Source: Microthyrium microscopicum
Taxonomy: Eukaryota > Ascomycota > Dothideomycetes > Microthyriales > Microthyriaceae
NCBI GenBank assembly: GCA_010405405.1
Contig: MU004236.1
Span: forward strand, 1,432,070-1,496,069
Reading direction: 5' to 3'
Length of the DNA: 64,000 nucleotides
Each line of letters opens with the position of its first letter. Position 1 is the stretch's first letter. Shown here piece by piece: positions 1 to 10,511 of this stretch. Position numbers and translations under genes: made by a program. The notes under the pieces were generated by a model, which was given only the letters and a program-made list of their open reading frames with translations, did not search any database and was not told where the DNA came from.

Positions 1-1284
1 GCGTAGGTATGATCTTCATGCCTTTCAGTCCGAGGTGGTTGGTGCATCATGGCCATGAAGTAGAGGCGCGAAAAGTGCTCGCGAGCCTTCGTGGATTGTC
101 GCAAGATCACACGCTTATTGAGATTGAGTTTGCGGAAATCAGAGCGCAATCACTGTTTGAAAAAAGAACCATTGCAGAGTATTTTCCTCATCTCAAAGAA
201 CAGACATCTTGGAATACCATTAAACTGTCAGTGTCTTGGGCTTCTGTTGACATATTGGTGCTAACAATATCCAGGCAATTTGTTGCTATCGCTTCTCTTT
301 TCAAAACGAAGCCTATGTTCCGTCGAGTTATCGTCGCCACGGTGACTATGTTCTTCCAGCAATGGACAGGGTGAGCGTTTTGACACAAGTATCAACAGGT
401 TTGAATCTAACCTAGTTCAGTATCAACGCCATCTTATACTACGCGCCAAAAATCTTCAAAGGGCTCAGCTTAGGCGAGAATGCAACATCACTACTAGCCA
501 CAGGAGTGGTCGGCATCGCCATGTTCTTAGCCACCATTCCTGCAGTCATGTATGTTGACAAGCTAGGTCGTAAGCCAGTGCTCATCGTTGGTGCCATCGG
601 CATGGCTTCCTGCCATCTCATAATCGCAGGAATCAATGGAGCTTTCTCGAACGACTGGCCGGCACACAAGTCAGGCGGTTGGGCAGCCGTCGTTATGGTC
701 TGGCTCTTCGTTGTCCATTTTGGATATTCATGGGGTCCTTGCGCCTGGATTGTGGTTGCAGAGGTGAATAACACCCCAGCTGTGAGCGCGGTCCCTTGCT
801 AACTGTATCAGGTTTGGCCATTGAGCAATCGACCCTACGGCATCGCACTGGGAGCGTCAAGCAACTGGATGAATAACTTCATTGTCGGACAAGCAACGCC
901 AGATATGCTTGATAGGATGAAATACGGAACTTATATCTTCTTTGGCTTGCTTACACTTGGTGGCGCACTATTTGTGTGGTTGTATGTGCCAGAGACGAAG
1001 GGATTGACATTGGAGGAGATGGATTTGATTTTTGGAACTGCGGATATCGTCGCCAGAGATAGAGAGATCATGGACGAAGGTAAGTGCAAAAGTCCCACCC
1101 TTTTTTCCCGATAAAGCTCGGGTTGAGATATCCTGTGCACGATGGACTCGGGAGACCCAACAGCCATTTGACCCACTACTGATTATTTCGACATGTACTA
1201 ACTGTTGTGCCAGTCAATCGCGAAGTTGGTCTGGTGGATCATAGCGAGAAAGATGCGAAATACGTTGGTGACACCAAAATCTAA
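1..1284 (+). CDS. MFS sugar transporter, C-terminal part (5' end outside window)
   Basis: Plasma-membrane hexose-type transporter of the major facilitator sugar porter family. The reading frame is already open at base 3, so the N-terminal six-helix half lies upstream of the window. Exons read as about 3-226, 275-370, 421-763, 812-1079 and 1214-1284. Visible family marks are the PFSPRWL motif (normally PESPRWL) after helix 6, FFQQWTGINAILYY in helix 7, the DKLGRKP loop motif and PETKGLTLEEMD at the C terminus. The first intron (227-274) is 48 nt and stop-free, so it looks like coding sequence, but GTCAGT, CTAAC and CCAG and the family sequence (KLQFVAIASLF) support splicing. The short last exon encodes the cytosolic tail. 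The substrate cannot be told from the sequence. Confidence is high for the family, moderate for the last exon. Confidence 0.93.
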
Positions 1285-1743
1285 GACGGTAAAGAATACC
1301 AGGCCGAGTTCTACAGTACACCTGGGACAGCCACCTTGGGCATTTGAAAATCATTAGCACACTCAGGAGATCTATTGAAGGTAAAAGATTGAATTATTAT
1401 CATGTAAGAGAAAGAGACTTTCTAAAATCAGAATGGTCACATCCTGCCTTCTAATCAACAAAACAACTTAATGTCTGTCTGCCTCACCCCATACCGCTCT
1501 CGTAATGTCAAAACTCGGACAATTCTTCCCCTGACCATGAAACTGTAGATTTACACGTGTCGGTCTCTCTAAATTCGCGATGAATGCTTTTGGGCAATCT
1601 CGTAGCGCGATTGCCAGTCTCGCAACCACTATCATCAAGCCGAATGGACTTTCTAACGCTTAAAGCAAAAGTAAGATACAGTCAATTATATACAGTCATA
1701 GCAAAACACCCACCTGTTGTCTTTTTCAGGCTGTATGAGCAAT
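1285..1743. other. intergenic, convergent 3' ends
   Basis: About 460 bases between the stop codons of the transporter (+) and the SRA-YDG gene (-). It is presumably the two 3' untranslated regions. No coding, repeat or RNA signal is seen. Confidence 0.6.
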
Positions 1744-3321
1744 TCAGCGCCTTCTTTGAACAATATGCTCAATACCTTTCAGCCCGGAATCACCGAATTG
1801 TTTTTTGAGACGATCCATATGCATGAGCTCCTGGTCCGTTGGCCGTCGCTCTACCCCCTGATAGCGAATGGGGTCCTGGCCGGGTATGCGACGCAAATGG
1901 AACTGGTAGTGCGAGATTGATGGATCTACCATTTTGTAGTCTACAACTCTGTACAGACCATCATACCGAAAGCCGAATGGCGGAGAGTATATACTCTCGG
2001 TTCCAGTCTCACGGCCAGCGCGAATGACCCGAACTTCCTTGTTCTTGGTTTTAGCGGTTATAAGGAGTTCCGTATCTTTCGAATGTGCCAGTGGGTTTCC
2101 TTTCGTTCCAGTATACCACAAGTCATCACCCTCATCACGATCATCGTACTCGGACTTGCCAGCGACTGTGATACTCCAGGCGCCTTCTTTTGTCTTTCCA
2201 GAAATTCCGGCTTGCATCATTCCATGGCTTCCGTCCCGTAGCGTAGCCGTCTTATAAGGCACCCATTGTCCATTGCATACTCCGTTGTGGCCCCATTCTG
2301 CATAGCGCCGATTATTATAGGCGGGGGCGAGCTTCCAGTTGTTGCTGGTTTGCTTCGATGATGCAGTTGTCTCGTTTTGATTGATTTCTCCGCGACGACA
2401 GCCCCACATGAGTTGTCCGGATAGTTCTTCGTCGGCTGTTTCTCGTGCCCATCGACGGAACAACTCCGTAGCATCGGAACGTATGTCCCACGCGATGATG
2501 GAGTCATCTGCTATGTCGGGAAGTCCTTCCACAACAGTGAGTATTTTAGATGAGACTAGGTCCGTTTTGGTCACACACCAGAAGAAGGCCTCATGAATCT
2601 CATCACGCAAATCTGCAAGTCTCAGTTCCAAAGTATCCGGATTTCCTTGTTTGACAGAACGGAAGATCATTCGTATATTGTTGAGTTGGTTTGCCATAGT
2701 ACTGGGGCGGTCAGGAAGTTTGGTTTCATAGTACCATGATGGAATTTGATAGTTTGGATTTGGGCGATTGGGTCTGTGGAGGTATTGTGTTCCACGTTGT
2801 GTCCCGCGCTGAGCAGCCTCCTGAGTAGGTCGCGGTCGACGTGGTCTGTCTAGATAGGCGTTGCTAGCGACCATCGGAGAGACTGTGTCCATTGAAGACG
2901 TGGCATTGCTGGGTCGTGGTGGTTCAGCTTTTCCTAGTTGAGGTTCGGACGGCCCAGCAAAGCTATGCTGGCGTGATGAGGAGGCGACACCAAATCCGCT
3001 GTGCTCTATCTGCGCCACAGGCACAGGCTGCGCAGATTCAGGAGCAGGCTGTTGAGTGATCACTCTAGGTCGTGGAGAGGATTCTGTGAATGCGCCATCC
3101 TTGGGCTCTGGGGGGCGTACAGCCGGCGCTGATACGGGATTAGGTTTGGGCTCCTTGGTATCCGGTGATTCTCTTTCTTCGAGATAAATCCGGCGCTGCT
3201 CTCTCACACGGGCGTTTCTAGCCAAAGTCTCGGCAATTCGAGCTTTCGCTGCCGCAATCTCGCTCGCAACATCACGCTTCCGTGGGGGCTCTTCTGAACC
3301 AGTCATGGTGGTGTCCTTCAT
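1744..3321 (-). CDS. SRA-YDG domain protein (putative modified-DNA reader)
   Basis: Single-exon gene of 525 residues. The N terminus (about 10-55) is an Ala/Arg/Glu-rich likely coiled coil, followed by a Pro/Ser/Arg-rich disordered stretch to about 215. A helical region (220-320) follows. The C-terminal domain, about 340-495, matches the SET- and RING-associated fold: GQWVPYKTATLRDGSHGMM, AGISGKTKEGAWSITVAG, YDDRDEGDDLWYTGTKG and the name-giving FRYDGLYRVVDY. In animals and plants SRA domains bind hemi- or fully methylated cytosine (UHRF1, SUVH). Here there is no RING, PHD or SET domain, so the protein is a stand-alone reader type found in fungi. A nuclear role in DNA-modification recognition is inferred from the domain only. 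The start at 3321 is the first ATG; another Met lies five codons on. Confidence 0.9.
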   Translation of the reverse strand: MKDTTMTGSEEPPRKRDVASEIAAAKARIAETLARNARVREQRRIYLEERESPDTKEPKPNPVSAPAVRPPEPKDGAFTESSPRPRVITQQPAPESAQPVPVAQIEHSGFGVASSSRQHSFAGPSEPQLGKAEPPRPSNATSSMDTVSPMVASNAYLDRPRRPRPTQEAAQRGTQRGTQYLHRPNRPNPNYQIPSWYYETKLPDRPSTMANQLNNIRMIFRSVKQGNPDTLELRLADLRDEIHEAFFWCVTKTDLVSSKILTVVEGLPDIADDSIIAWDIRSDATELFRRWARETADEELSGQLMWGCRRGEINQNETTASSKQTSNNWKLAPAYNNRRYAEWGHNGVCNGQWVPYKTATLRDGSHGMMQAGISGKTKEGAWSITVAGKSEYDDRDEGDDLWYTGTKGNPLAHSKDTELLITAKTKNKEVRVIRAGRETGTESIYSPPFGFRYDGLYRVVDYKMVDPSISHYQFHLRRIPGQDPIRYQGVERRPTDQELMHMDRLKKQFGDSGLKGIEHIVQRRR

Positions 3322-4337
3322 CTCGACGCTTCGGTGTTTGGGTGTCGAAGCTGCTCAACGACTTTGTATTGTTTTGCTATCGGACACATTAGCACTATGA
3401 AGTTCCAAGTTGCCCTAGAGGCCAAGGTTTTTTGTTTACTTGTCTTGCTTGTTTACTCAACGTTGTTTACCTGCTCTGCAGTCTTTCTCGCTCTGTAATG
3501 CTATAATCGTCCAGGTAACGCGAGAAAATATATGTGAAGAAAAAGAGTGAGAGAATACAAGCAGAGGCAAGCGCATACTTCAATGCACTGTGGGGGGAGA
3601 AGGCAGCCGAGTAAGGGCGAGCTGCCTGGCGCTTGGACAATGTAATCAATGGGTCTTTCCTAATCTGGCTGATCGTTAGTCGGGATGGTCTCCAGCGTAG
3701 AGGAAAGAGCGTTCGAGTCTACCTTGAGATATTGAGTAGACTCGAGGATGAAGACTCGAGGATGTTTCATAGGCAGCAATGCAGGATAGAAGTCGAGTCT
3801 TTTTCAAGACAGGAGAGGATGCTCTCGTGGGGCGTTTTGATTTTGATATGCTTACGCGTTCATATTGGAATACTGGTTAAAGCTCGACGATAAAGAGTGT
3901 TGGAACTGCCCCTGATGCAACAATGTATACTACAGGTTGACGGTCTGAAGTGGTAGAAAAGAACGTTCTCCTTGACCTTTGGAGGTTGACATACGAAGGT
4001 ATTGGACGGCAATCCTTCTATATCGGGGAATTACCCCGCCAAAGGACAATTGCTCTTGCTTTCCTTGCACGAGAGATAAGGTACCAACATTTGAAAGGGA
4101 GGCAGGCGAGGAGTACTCTACTCCCTTTAGAGGTCAGACCGAATCATACATCAGGTTGCTGGCACTTGTTTTCCTACATAGTCTGACTTGGAAGCGTGAG
4201 TCTCTCTTCAAACAAACAATATGTTTTGTAGGCTTCTGTGCAAATTGATTTCTCATACTAATAGTCATATATCTCGCCGTCTTTTGTATTATGAGTTGTC
4301 CAACAGCCTCAAGCACCAACCCACATCAAGCACTATT
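3322..4337. other. intergenic: promoter of SRA gene and 3' flank of glycogen phosphorylase
   Basis: About 1 kb with only short unconvincing open frames. A small direct repeat, GACTCGAGGATG twice, occurs near 3738-3765. No conserved protein, RNA gene or mobile element is recognised. Confidence 0.5.
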
Positions 4338-7300
4338 TTAGGCGGCACTCTTCTTATCCGAGCCAGCTAGGTCAACGGCAAAATCAGTCTTGGTTGGAGC
4401 CACAGGCTCGATGTTCCAGATCACCTCCGCGTACTCGTCGATGCATCGGTCAGACGAGAAGAAACCCATTCGGGCTACACTGGTGATACTCTTGGTTGTC
4501 CACTCGTCCACGTTCTTGTAGCTCTCATCAATGAGATCCTGGGTTTGGCAGTATGACTCAAAGTCATCAGACACTAGGTAGAAATCACCATGGTCGACTA
4601 TGGCGTTGACCAAAGCAGAGAATTGTGATGCGTCGCCAAATTTGCCGTTTTGGATTTGGTCAAAGACCTTGGCAAGAGACTCGTTGAGTTGGTAGGTTCC
4701 GAAGACGTGGTTATGTCGGAGTTCTTCCACATCCTCTGAGAGATTTCCGAACAAGAAGATATTGTTCTCACCAATTTCGCGGGTGATTTCAATCTGTATA
4801 ATGTTAGTAGCTGGAAATAACAAGAATATAACTTCACTTACATTGGCACCATCACAGGTTCCAATAATGAGACCACCGTTGAGGACAAACTTCATGTTAC
4901 TGGTACCACTTGCTTCGGTTCCAGCAGTAGAAATGTGTTCACTGATATCAGAGGCAGGAACAAGGAACTCTGCTTTGCTGACATTGTAGTCTTCGATAAA
5001 GACCACCTTCAACAAATCGCCGACTTCTGGATCGTTGTTGATAACATCTCCCACCTTGTTGATGAGGTGGATGACAGTCTTAGCCATCCAGTATCCAGGA
5101 GCAGCTTTGCCGCCAAAGATGGTAACTCGAGGTACGACCTTCTTCTTTTCTTCGGCGCTCATTGCCTTGATTGCAAGGTAACGGTGAATGCATCCGAAGA
5201 TGTTTAGCTGTTGGCGTTTGTACTCGTGAATACGCTTGACTTGAATATCAAACAAGGCTTTTGGATTGAGAGTAATTCCAGTGGTTTCGTGAACATGTCT
5301 TGCAAGACGCTCCTTGTTGGCCAACTTGATTGCTTGCCACTCCTTACGGAACTCGGCGTCATCCACATGGGCCTCGATCTTGTTAAGTAAAGTTAGGTCC
5401 TTCAAGAAGTCGTAGCCACCGAGCTTGGATGCAATCAAAGCTGAAAGGCGAGGATTTGCTTGATGAAGCCATCTTCGAGGTGTGATGCCGTTGGTGACGT
5501 TAGTAAATTTGTCGGGGCCATAAACCTTGACGAAATCCTTAAGGATTGTCGTTTTGACCAGATCAGAGTGCAATTCGGCGACACCGTTGACCTTGTGGGA
5601 GCCAATAACTGCCAAAAAAGCCATTCGAACCATTTTGGGGTTGGATTCTTCAATGATGGATACTCTTCCGAGCAAATCTCGATCTTTAGGGAATGTTCTC
5701 TCAACATACTGCAAGAATTGGAGATTGATCTCGTAGATAATTTGAAGATGGCGAGGAAGGAGGTGTTGCATCAGTCCCACCGACCACTTCTCTAATGCTT
5801 CTGGTAGAACTGTGTGATTGGTGTAAGCAAAGGTTTGGTGGACAATGCTCCATGCTTCGTCCCATTCAAGGCCCTCAATATCAATCAGGATACGTTGAAG
5901 CTCAGGAATAGCAAGTGTCGGATGCGTGTCATTGAGCTGGATGGCTGTCTGCGAGGAGAATTCCTTCCACGCTCGACCCGTTTTCTTGAATCGGCGGACA
6001 ATGTCACTCAGGGAAGCAGCACACCAGAAGTATTGTTGCTTCAGTCTAAGCTCTTTTCCTCGTTCCAGGTTGTCATTGGGATACAACACGGCTGAGATGG
6101 TCTCGGCTCGCTGTTGATCAGCGACGGAGCTCTCGTACTCCCCAGAGTTGAACTTCTGGAAATCGAATTCGCCGCTGGCAGCTTTGCTACCCCAAAGACG
6201 CAGGTTGTTGGTGGTTGATGTACCGTAACCAGGGACTATGTATGTTAGAAATTAGACGTAAGCTTTCATCAGATAACTTACCAGGTACGTCAAAGGCCAC
6301 AGCTTTGACAATCTCGCCTCCTTCCCAGGAGCATTTGGTTTTTCCATTTTCGTCTCTGTGATTGTTTAGCAGGTGCCATTACTTTGAACCAGAGAATCAA
6401 ACTTACTGCCACTTGTCAACATGTCCATAGAACTGGATGTCTACAGTTACATCGTGACGAGCAAACTCCCAAGGGTTAAAGTCAAGCCAATAATCCGGCA
6501 CCTCAACTTGGTAACCATCCACAATTTCTTGCTTGAAGATACCATAGCGGTATCGAAGGCCATAGCCCCAGGCTGGGTAGTTGAGAGTTGCCAGACTGTC
6601 CAGGAAACAGGCAGCCAATCGTCCCAAGCCACCATTGCCCAAAGCAGCGTCATGTTCTTGTTCGATGATATCTTCCATTCGGAATCCGAGACCCGAAAGA
6701 CCCTCTAAGTCCTTTGTTAGTATATCAATCACACCCATCGGAGGAATTTGTAATGTACCTGCTGCTACATCCTTTTGCTGGACGTTTAGCATAGCGTTGT
6801 CTAGAGCTCGACCCATCAAGAATTCGAGTGATAGATCTTCAAGTTGTTAGCATTCAGCGTGTTGTGAGCTCTTATTTCTTACAATATATTCTCTTTTGAT
6901 CGGCAAAGGTATGAGCTTGTTGTGTTTTGTTCCAGTCCATAACCAGTCTATCACGGAAAGCCAAGGCAGTACCGGCATACATGGCTCTTGAGTCTCGAGT
7001 TAGAACCTATTGTAGACAGCAAACAGATGTGACTCACGCTTCATCGCAGTTGTACATTGAGCGTGCAAGACTGGTCTCGACATGGCGAACTGCATCTCTC
7101 TATTCCAAAGTCAGAACCGCAGCTAAAGGCTTGTTGGACATGGGGTCTCATACCTGAAAATCTTCGGCTTTTGCAAATCTCTGAGGTGCCTATATTTGGA
7201 ATTAGGGATGACTTCAAATGAATGAGGGAATCAATTGGCATACAAATTTGGTCCACCTGAGAAGAAATGTTAGTTATTTTGGTCAACGAGCAAAAGGCAG

Positions 7301-7528
7301 CGGTGAGACTCACGCCTCTCTTTGTGGCTCTGGAATAGAAGATTGAACATCTTTTATGTCTTTCGCACCGAAACCAGTGGCGGTTCTCTTGTGCTTGGGT
7401 CGAGTAAAGTCGGGACCGATTGGACCTTTCAAGTCGTGAACGGGAGCACTCATGCTTGGCCGCCTATCTCGGATGGTCAAGGAAGGGCGACGCTCGCTGG
7501 CAGTGGTAGGTTCTTCGGATGAAGCCAT
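4338..7528 (-). CDS. GPH1: glycogen phosphorylase
   Basis: Cytosolic PLP enzyme that releases glucose-1-phosphate from glycogen. Ten exons (in plus coordinates): 7314-7528, 7244-7256, 7154-7189, 7038-7099, 6883-6986, 6759-6836, 6407-6704, 6282-6355, 4842-6235, 4338-4793. They sum to 2730 nt, 909 residues, slightly longer than yeast Gph1. Family blocks include [54 protein letters not shown] and [17 protein letters not shown]. The PLP-lysine block is [15 protein letters not shown], then [11 protein letters not shown]. The second exon is only 13 nt (WTKF region) and is needed to join the REA and APQRF parts in frame. Introns 6705-6758 and 4794-4841 are stop-free multiples of three. The N terminus has Ser/Arg motifs (RRPSLT, RRPSMS) resembling the phosphorylation-controlled N tail of fungal phosphorylases; that regulation is inferred. 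The 5' flank carries a (CT)13 run on the coding strand. Confidence 0.95.
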
Positions 7529-7606
7529 TGTGAGGTAAGAGGCTTCAATGTGGTCAAGGTGTTTGAGGGACGGGGTAGAAGATGAAAGGGAGGTTTAGTC
7601 AGAAAC

Positions 7607-7632
7607 AGAGAGAGAGAGAGAGAGAGAGAGAG
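7607..7632. repeat. (AG)13 microsatellite
   Basis: Thirteen uninterrupted AG dinucleotides, about 80 bp upstream of the glycogen phosphorylase start codon. On that gene's coding strand it is a CT tract, a common element of fungal core promoters and 5' leaders. Confidence 0.95.
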
Positions 7633-8903
7633 CAGCGAAAGGCAAGATGGTGATATGACGGTTGAAATCTTGATGACAATGGCTAGGACTCGAGAAAGTA
7701 CGGGGATGCTGTCACTGAGAATGAATGAACTGAATGCTAGAGAAAGAACGAACGGGTCAACTACCTTACTTGAATGCATGTGGGGAGCTTCTTGCCTTGC
7801 TTGCATACATTTTGCATTGGAAAGGCAAGTGCATCCATTGTTGACCACTCATTGGCAAGAGCGTCCCAACGTCCCACCAAAAAACAGTCCAAGCTCCCTA
7901 TCATTACTTCCTCAAGAGGCGGACAAGGCGGGGATGCATGTTCGGAAGGCGGGGCTCAGCTTGTTCAACATTTCAATAGCTGCAACAACACCATACATTT
8001 CTACTACTACCACAAATAGTACACAGGAATATACAAATGCCCATGCTCAACATGCAAAACAACGCCCGCTTTTCTCTTTACCAACGTCACTACGCATCAA
8101 TTATCCCGTCTCTGGCTTGTACTCTACTCCTTCTTCTGTCCTTGTCCCTGTAGCTCACCATGCTGTCCCTGCTAAGCGTGCTCCCACTCTAGCACTCACT
8201 CTAAATTTATTTGTTCGTCGAAACTATCGCAGATAAAGCTTCCCTGTTAGCCTTCAAGCCTTGTCCAACGTGCGTGGGCTCGCGGATTCCATATGCACGC
8301 TTATCACCCTCTTGTTTCATTCTGACTGCTCTGTCATGCGCGTGCTGTGCTCACTATTAACCTGTTCGCAGCAAAAAACCCGCCATCAGAGCTTTGACTC
8401 TATTAGCTCGAGCTTGGATCGGCCGATCAATGCTATATTTTTACTCATCATGATCCCGCATGAGCGAAGTTGCGAAATTGAAGCCATCAAATCTTGCTTG
8501 AGACTTAGGGTACCTTTTGTTGTGTCTTGACTTTCCCCAGATGACTTCCTTCCTCTTTCGGACGCATCACATCCCAAACAGGCTTCGTGCCAAGCCTGAC
8601 CATAGTTACTACATCAGTCAATCGTCAACTCGGGCACTTCTTTGCTCTGCCAATCCGTTGATTTCGACTAGCCTTGAGTAAACAAACTAGTATCGTGGAG
8701 TTTGAGCGGATCATCGATATTTCGGTGATAACATAGCGTCGGCGTTATCCCTCGCATGCGGCTTTGTTGTCTCTCCGTCCATTTGACCTCGCGAATCAAA
8801 ACCGCATTCATGTCCTCCAACACGTCCATGGCCCATGAAAAAGGGAAGTAATTACTCCGACACTGTCGGAAGAAGAGTCGCATCTGAGTATACGCCGTAA
8901 CCG

Positions 8904-8910
8904 TATAAAA
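8904..8910 (+). promoter_or_regulatory. TATA box of the dehydrogenase-like gene
   Basis: TATAAAA lies 156 bp upstream of the ATG at 9066, a plausible distance with a leader of about 100 nt. No other good TATA is seen nearer. Confidence 0.55.
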
Positions 8911-9065
8911 GGAGTATCTAGATGGACCATGGCTCTGATGTTAACCTTGCAGCAATTTCCATCATCTCACAAATTTCATTTCTATGCATAAACTCAGACC
9001 ATTCATCTCAGCTCAGTTGAAGACTTGACAAAACATTGAGGTCGTCTGCCGTTCCAATAACAACC

Positions 9066-10179
9066 ATGGTGAAACTCGATGTCGTCCACCAATTCAATAC
9101 AAATCTAGCCAACTCACAGCCTCTTGTTGCTGTGCTTGCGGGAGCCACCGCTGGCATAGGCGAAGCTACAGTCCGAAGTCTGGCTGAGGCTCATGGTACA
9201 CATGGCAAGGGGCTTCGAGTATACTTTGTTGGTAGAAACAGTAAGGCAGCCCAACAGATTATCGCAGACTGTAAAGGGATTTGCCCAAATGGCGAATTCA
9301 TCTTTGTTCGCGCATCAGATCTCGCTCTTCTGAAAGAGGTCGATCGAGTCTGCGAAGGTATTCTCAAAGCGGAACAGACCGTTGCCAACGATGGGAAAGC
9401 CAAAATAGACCTACTAGTTCTTTCGCAAGGGATGCTTTCCTTTGACCCCCGTAAAGGTCAGTATCCATATCATCTCATCAGCATTTCGCTAACAATCTCT
9501 AGACACTCCTGAAGGCTTAGACGAGATCATGTCACTGTCCTACTACTCGCGGATGCGCTTCATCATCCAGCTTCTACCACTGCTCCTCGAATCTACCATA
9601 GGACACGTTGTTTCAGTTTTCAATCCAAAGCTCGAAGGCAAAGTCATACTTGACGACCTATCACTGCGTGAACCCAAAAACTTTGCCTTTAAAATCGGTG
9701 CCTCGCATCTAGTACACCTACATACGTTCTTCTTTGAAAACCTGGCACAACGACACGCAAGAAAACTCTCACTCATTCATCTATTTCCTGGTCTCGTGTT
9801 GACCAACGCGGCCTACAACGGCAATCTGCCGACATGGATGAAGATGCTGTGGAGATATGTCGTGGCGCCATTATCTGGTTGGCGCGCGGTCCCAAAAGCC
9901 GAGTGTGGTGCACGTATTTTATTTTTGACTTCACCGAAATACCCAGCAAGGTCTATGAATGCTGGAGGAGACGCGCATACGGTTGATGACCTGGAGGTGG
10001 CAACGTCATCTGATGGGATTGTAGGAGGCGGAGCTTATCGAATTGACTTGGATGGGGAGACCATTGCGACTGGGGAAGCGTATGAGACTGCGAAGGCAGC
10101 AGGAATGTATGATTTGGTGTATGAGCATACGATGAAGGCGTTTAAAGAGATTGAGGCAGGTCGGGCCTTTAAGGACTAA
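9066..10179 (+). CDS. short-chain dehydrogenase/reductase-like protein
   Basis: Two exons, 9066-9456 and 9503-10179, giving 355 residues. The start is the ATG in CAACCATGG, a strong fungal context; the frame is open a little upstream but without another ATG. A Rossmann nucleotide-binding fold is indicated by VAVLAGATAGIGEATVRSLAE (GxxxGIG) near residue 20, YFVGRNSKAAQ after strand 2, and LLVLSQGML in place of the NNAG block. The later part (VVSVFNP, LSLIHLFPGLVLTNA) follows the SDR pattern. I do not see a standard YxxxK catalytic pair: the expected place reads KIGASHLVHLH. Close fungal relatives often sit in secondary-metabolite clusters, but the substrate is unknown. The tail EAYETAKAAGMYDLVYEHT may be a C-terminal helical extension. 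Confidence is high for the fold, low for activity. Confidence 0.85.
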
Positions 10180-10511
10180 TGATAGGACATGATATTTGAT
10201 GGGATTATCTTTGTTGTTTGATTGATGGATCGTGTTTTCGTGGGCGTCTGGAGTGTCTTGTAGCTTCTATGTCATATCTACCCTTGCTCGGCAGTAATCT
10301 AGATTCGCAGTATTTCCCCTCATCAACATTTTCAAGTAATGGGAGAAATGGAAGTTGTTCCTTGAAGTACAAGACCTGCATGGAAGAAACCTACGGTAGA
10401 GTACCTTAGGTAACTGATTGACGGGTTTCTGCACGGACCCATCAATGTGATCATGATCATGAAGCTCCGAACAGCTCCGCTTTTTCTCACTCGAACACAA
10501 CCTTCAGCAAC
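10180..10511. other. intergenic
   Basis: About 330 bases between tandem genes, holding the 3' flank of the dehydrogenase-like gene and the promoter of the AIM18-like gene. The palindrome TGATCATGATCA occurs near 10449. Nothing else is seen. Confidence 0.5.

Larger units (their letters stand above)
7529..9065. other. intergenic, divergent promoter region
   Basis: About 1.5 kb between two divergent start codons (glycogen phosphorylase and the dehydrogenase-like gene). Apart from an AG repeat at 7607-7632 and a TATA box near 8904, it holds only short open frames without family resemblance. Confidence 0.5.
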
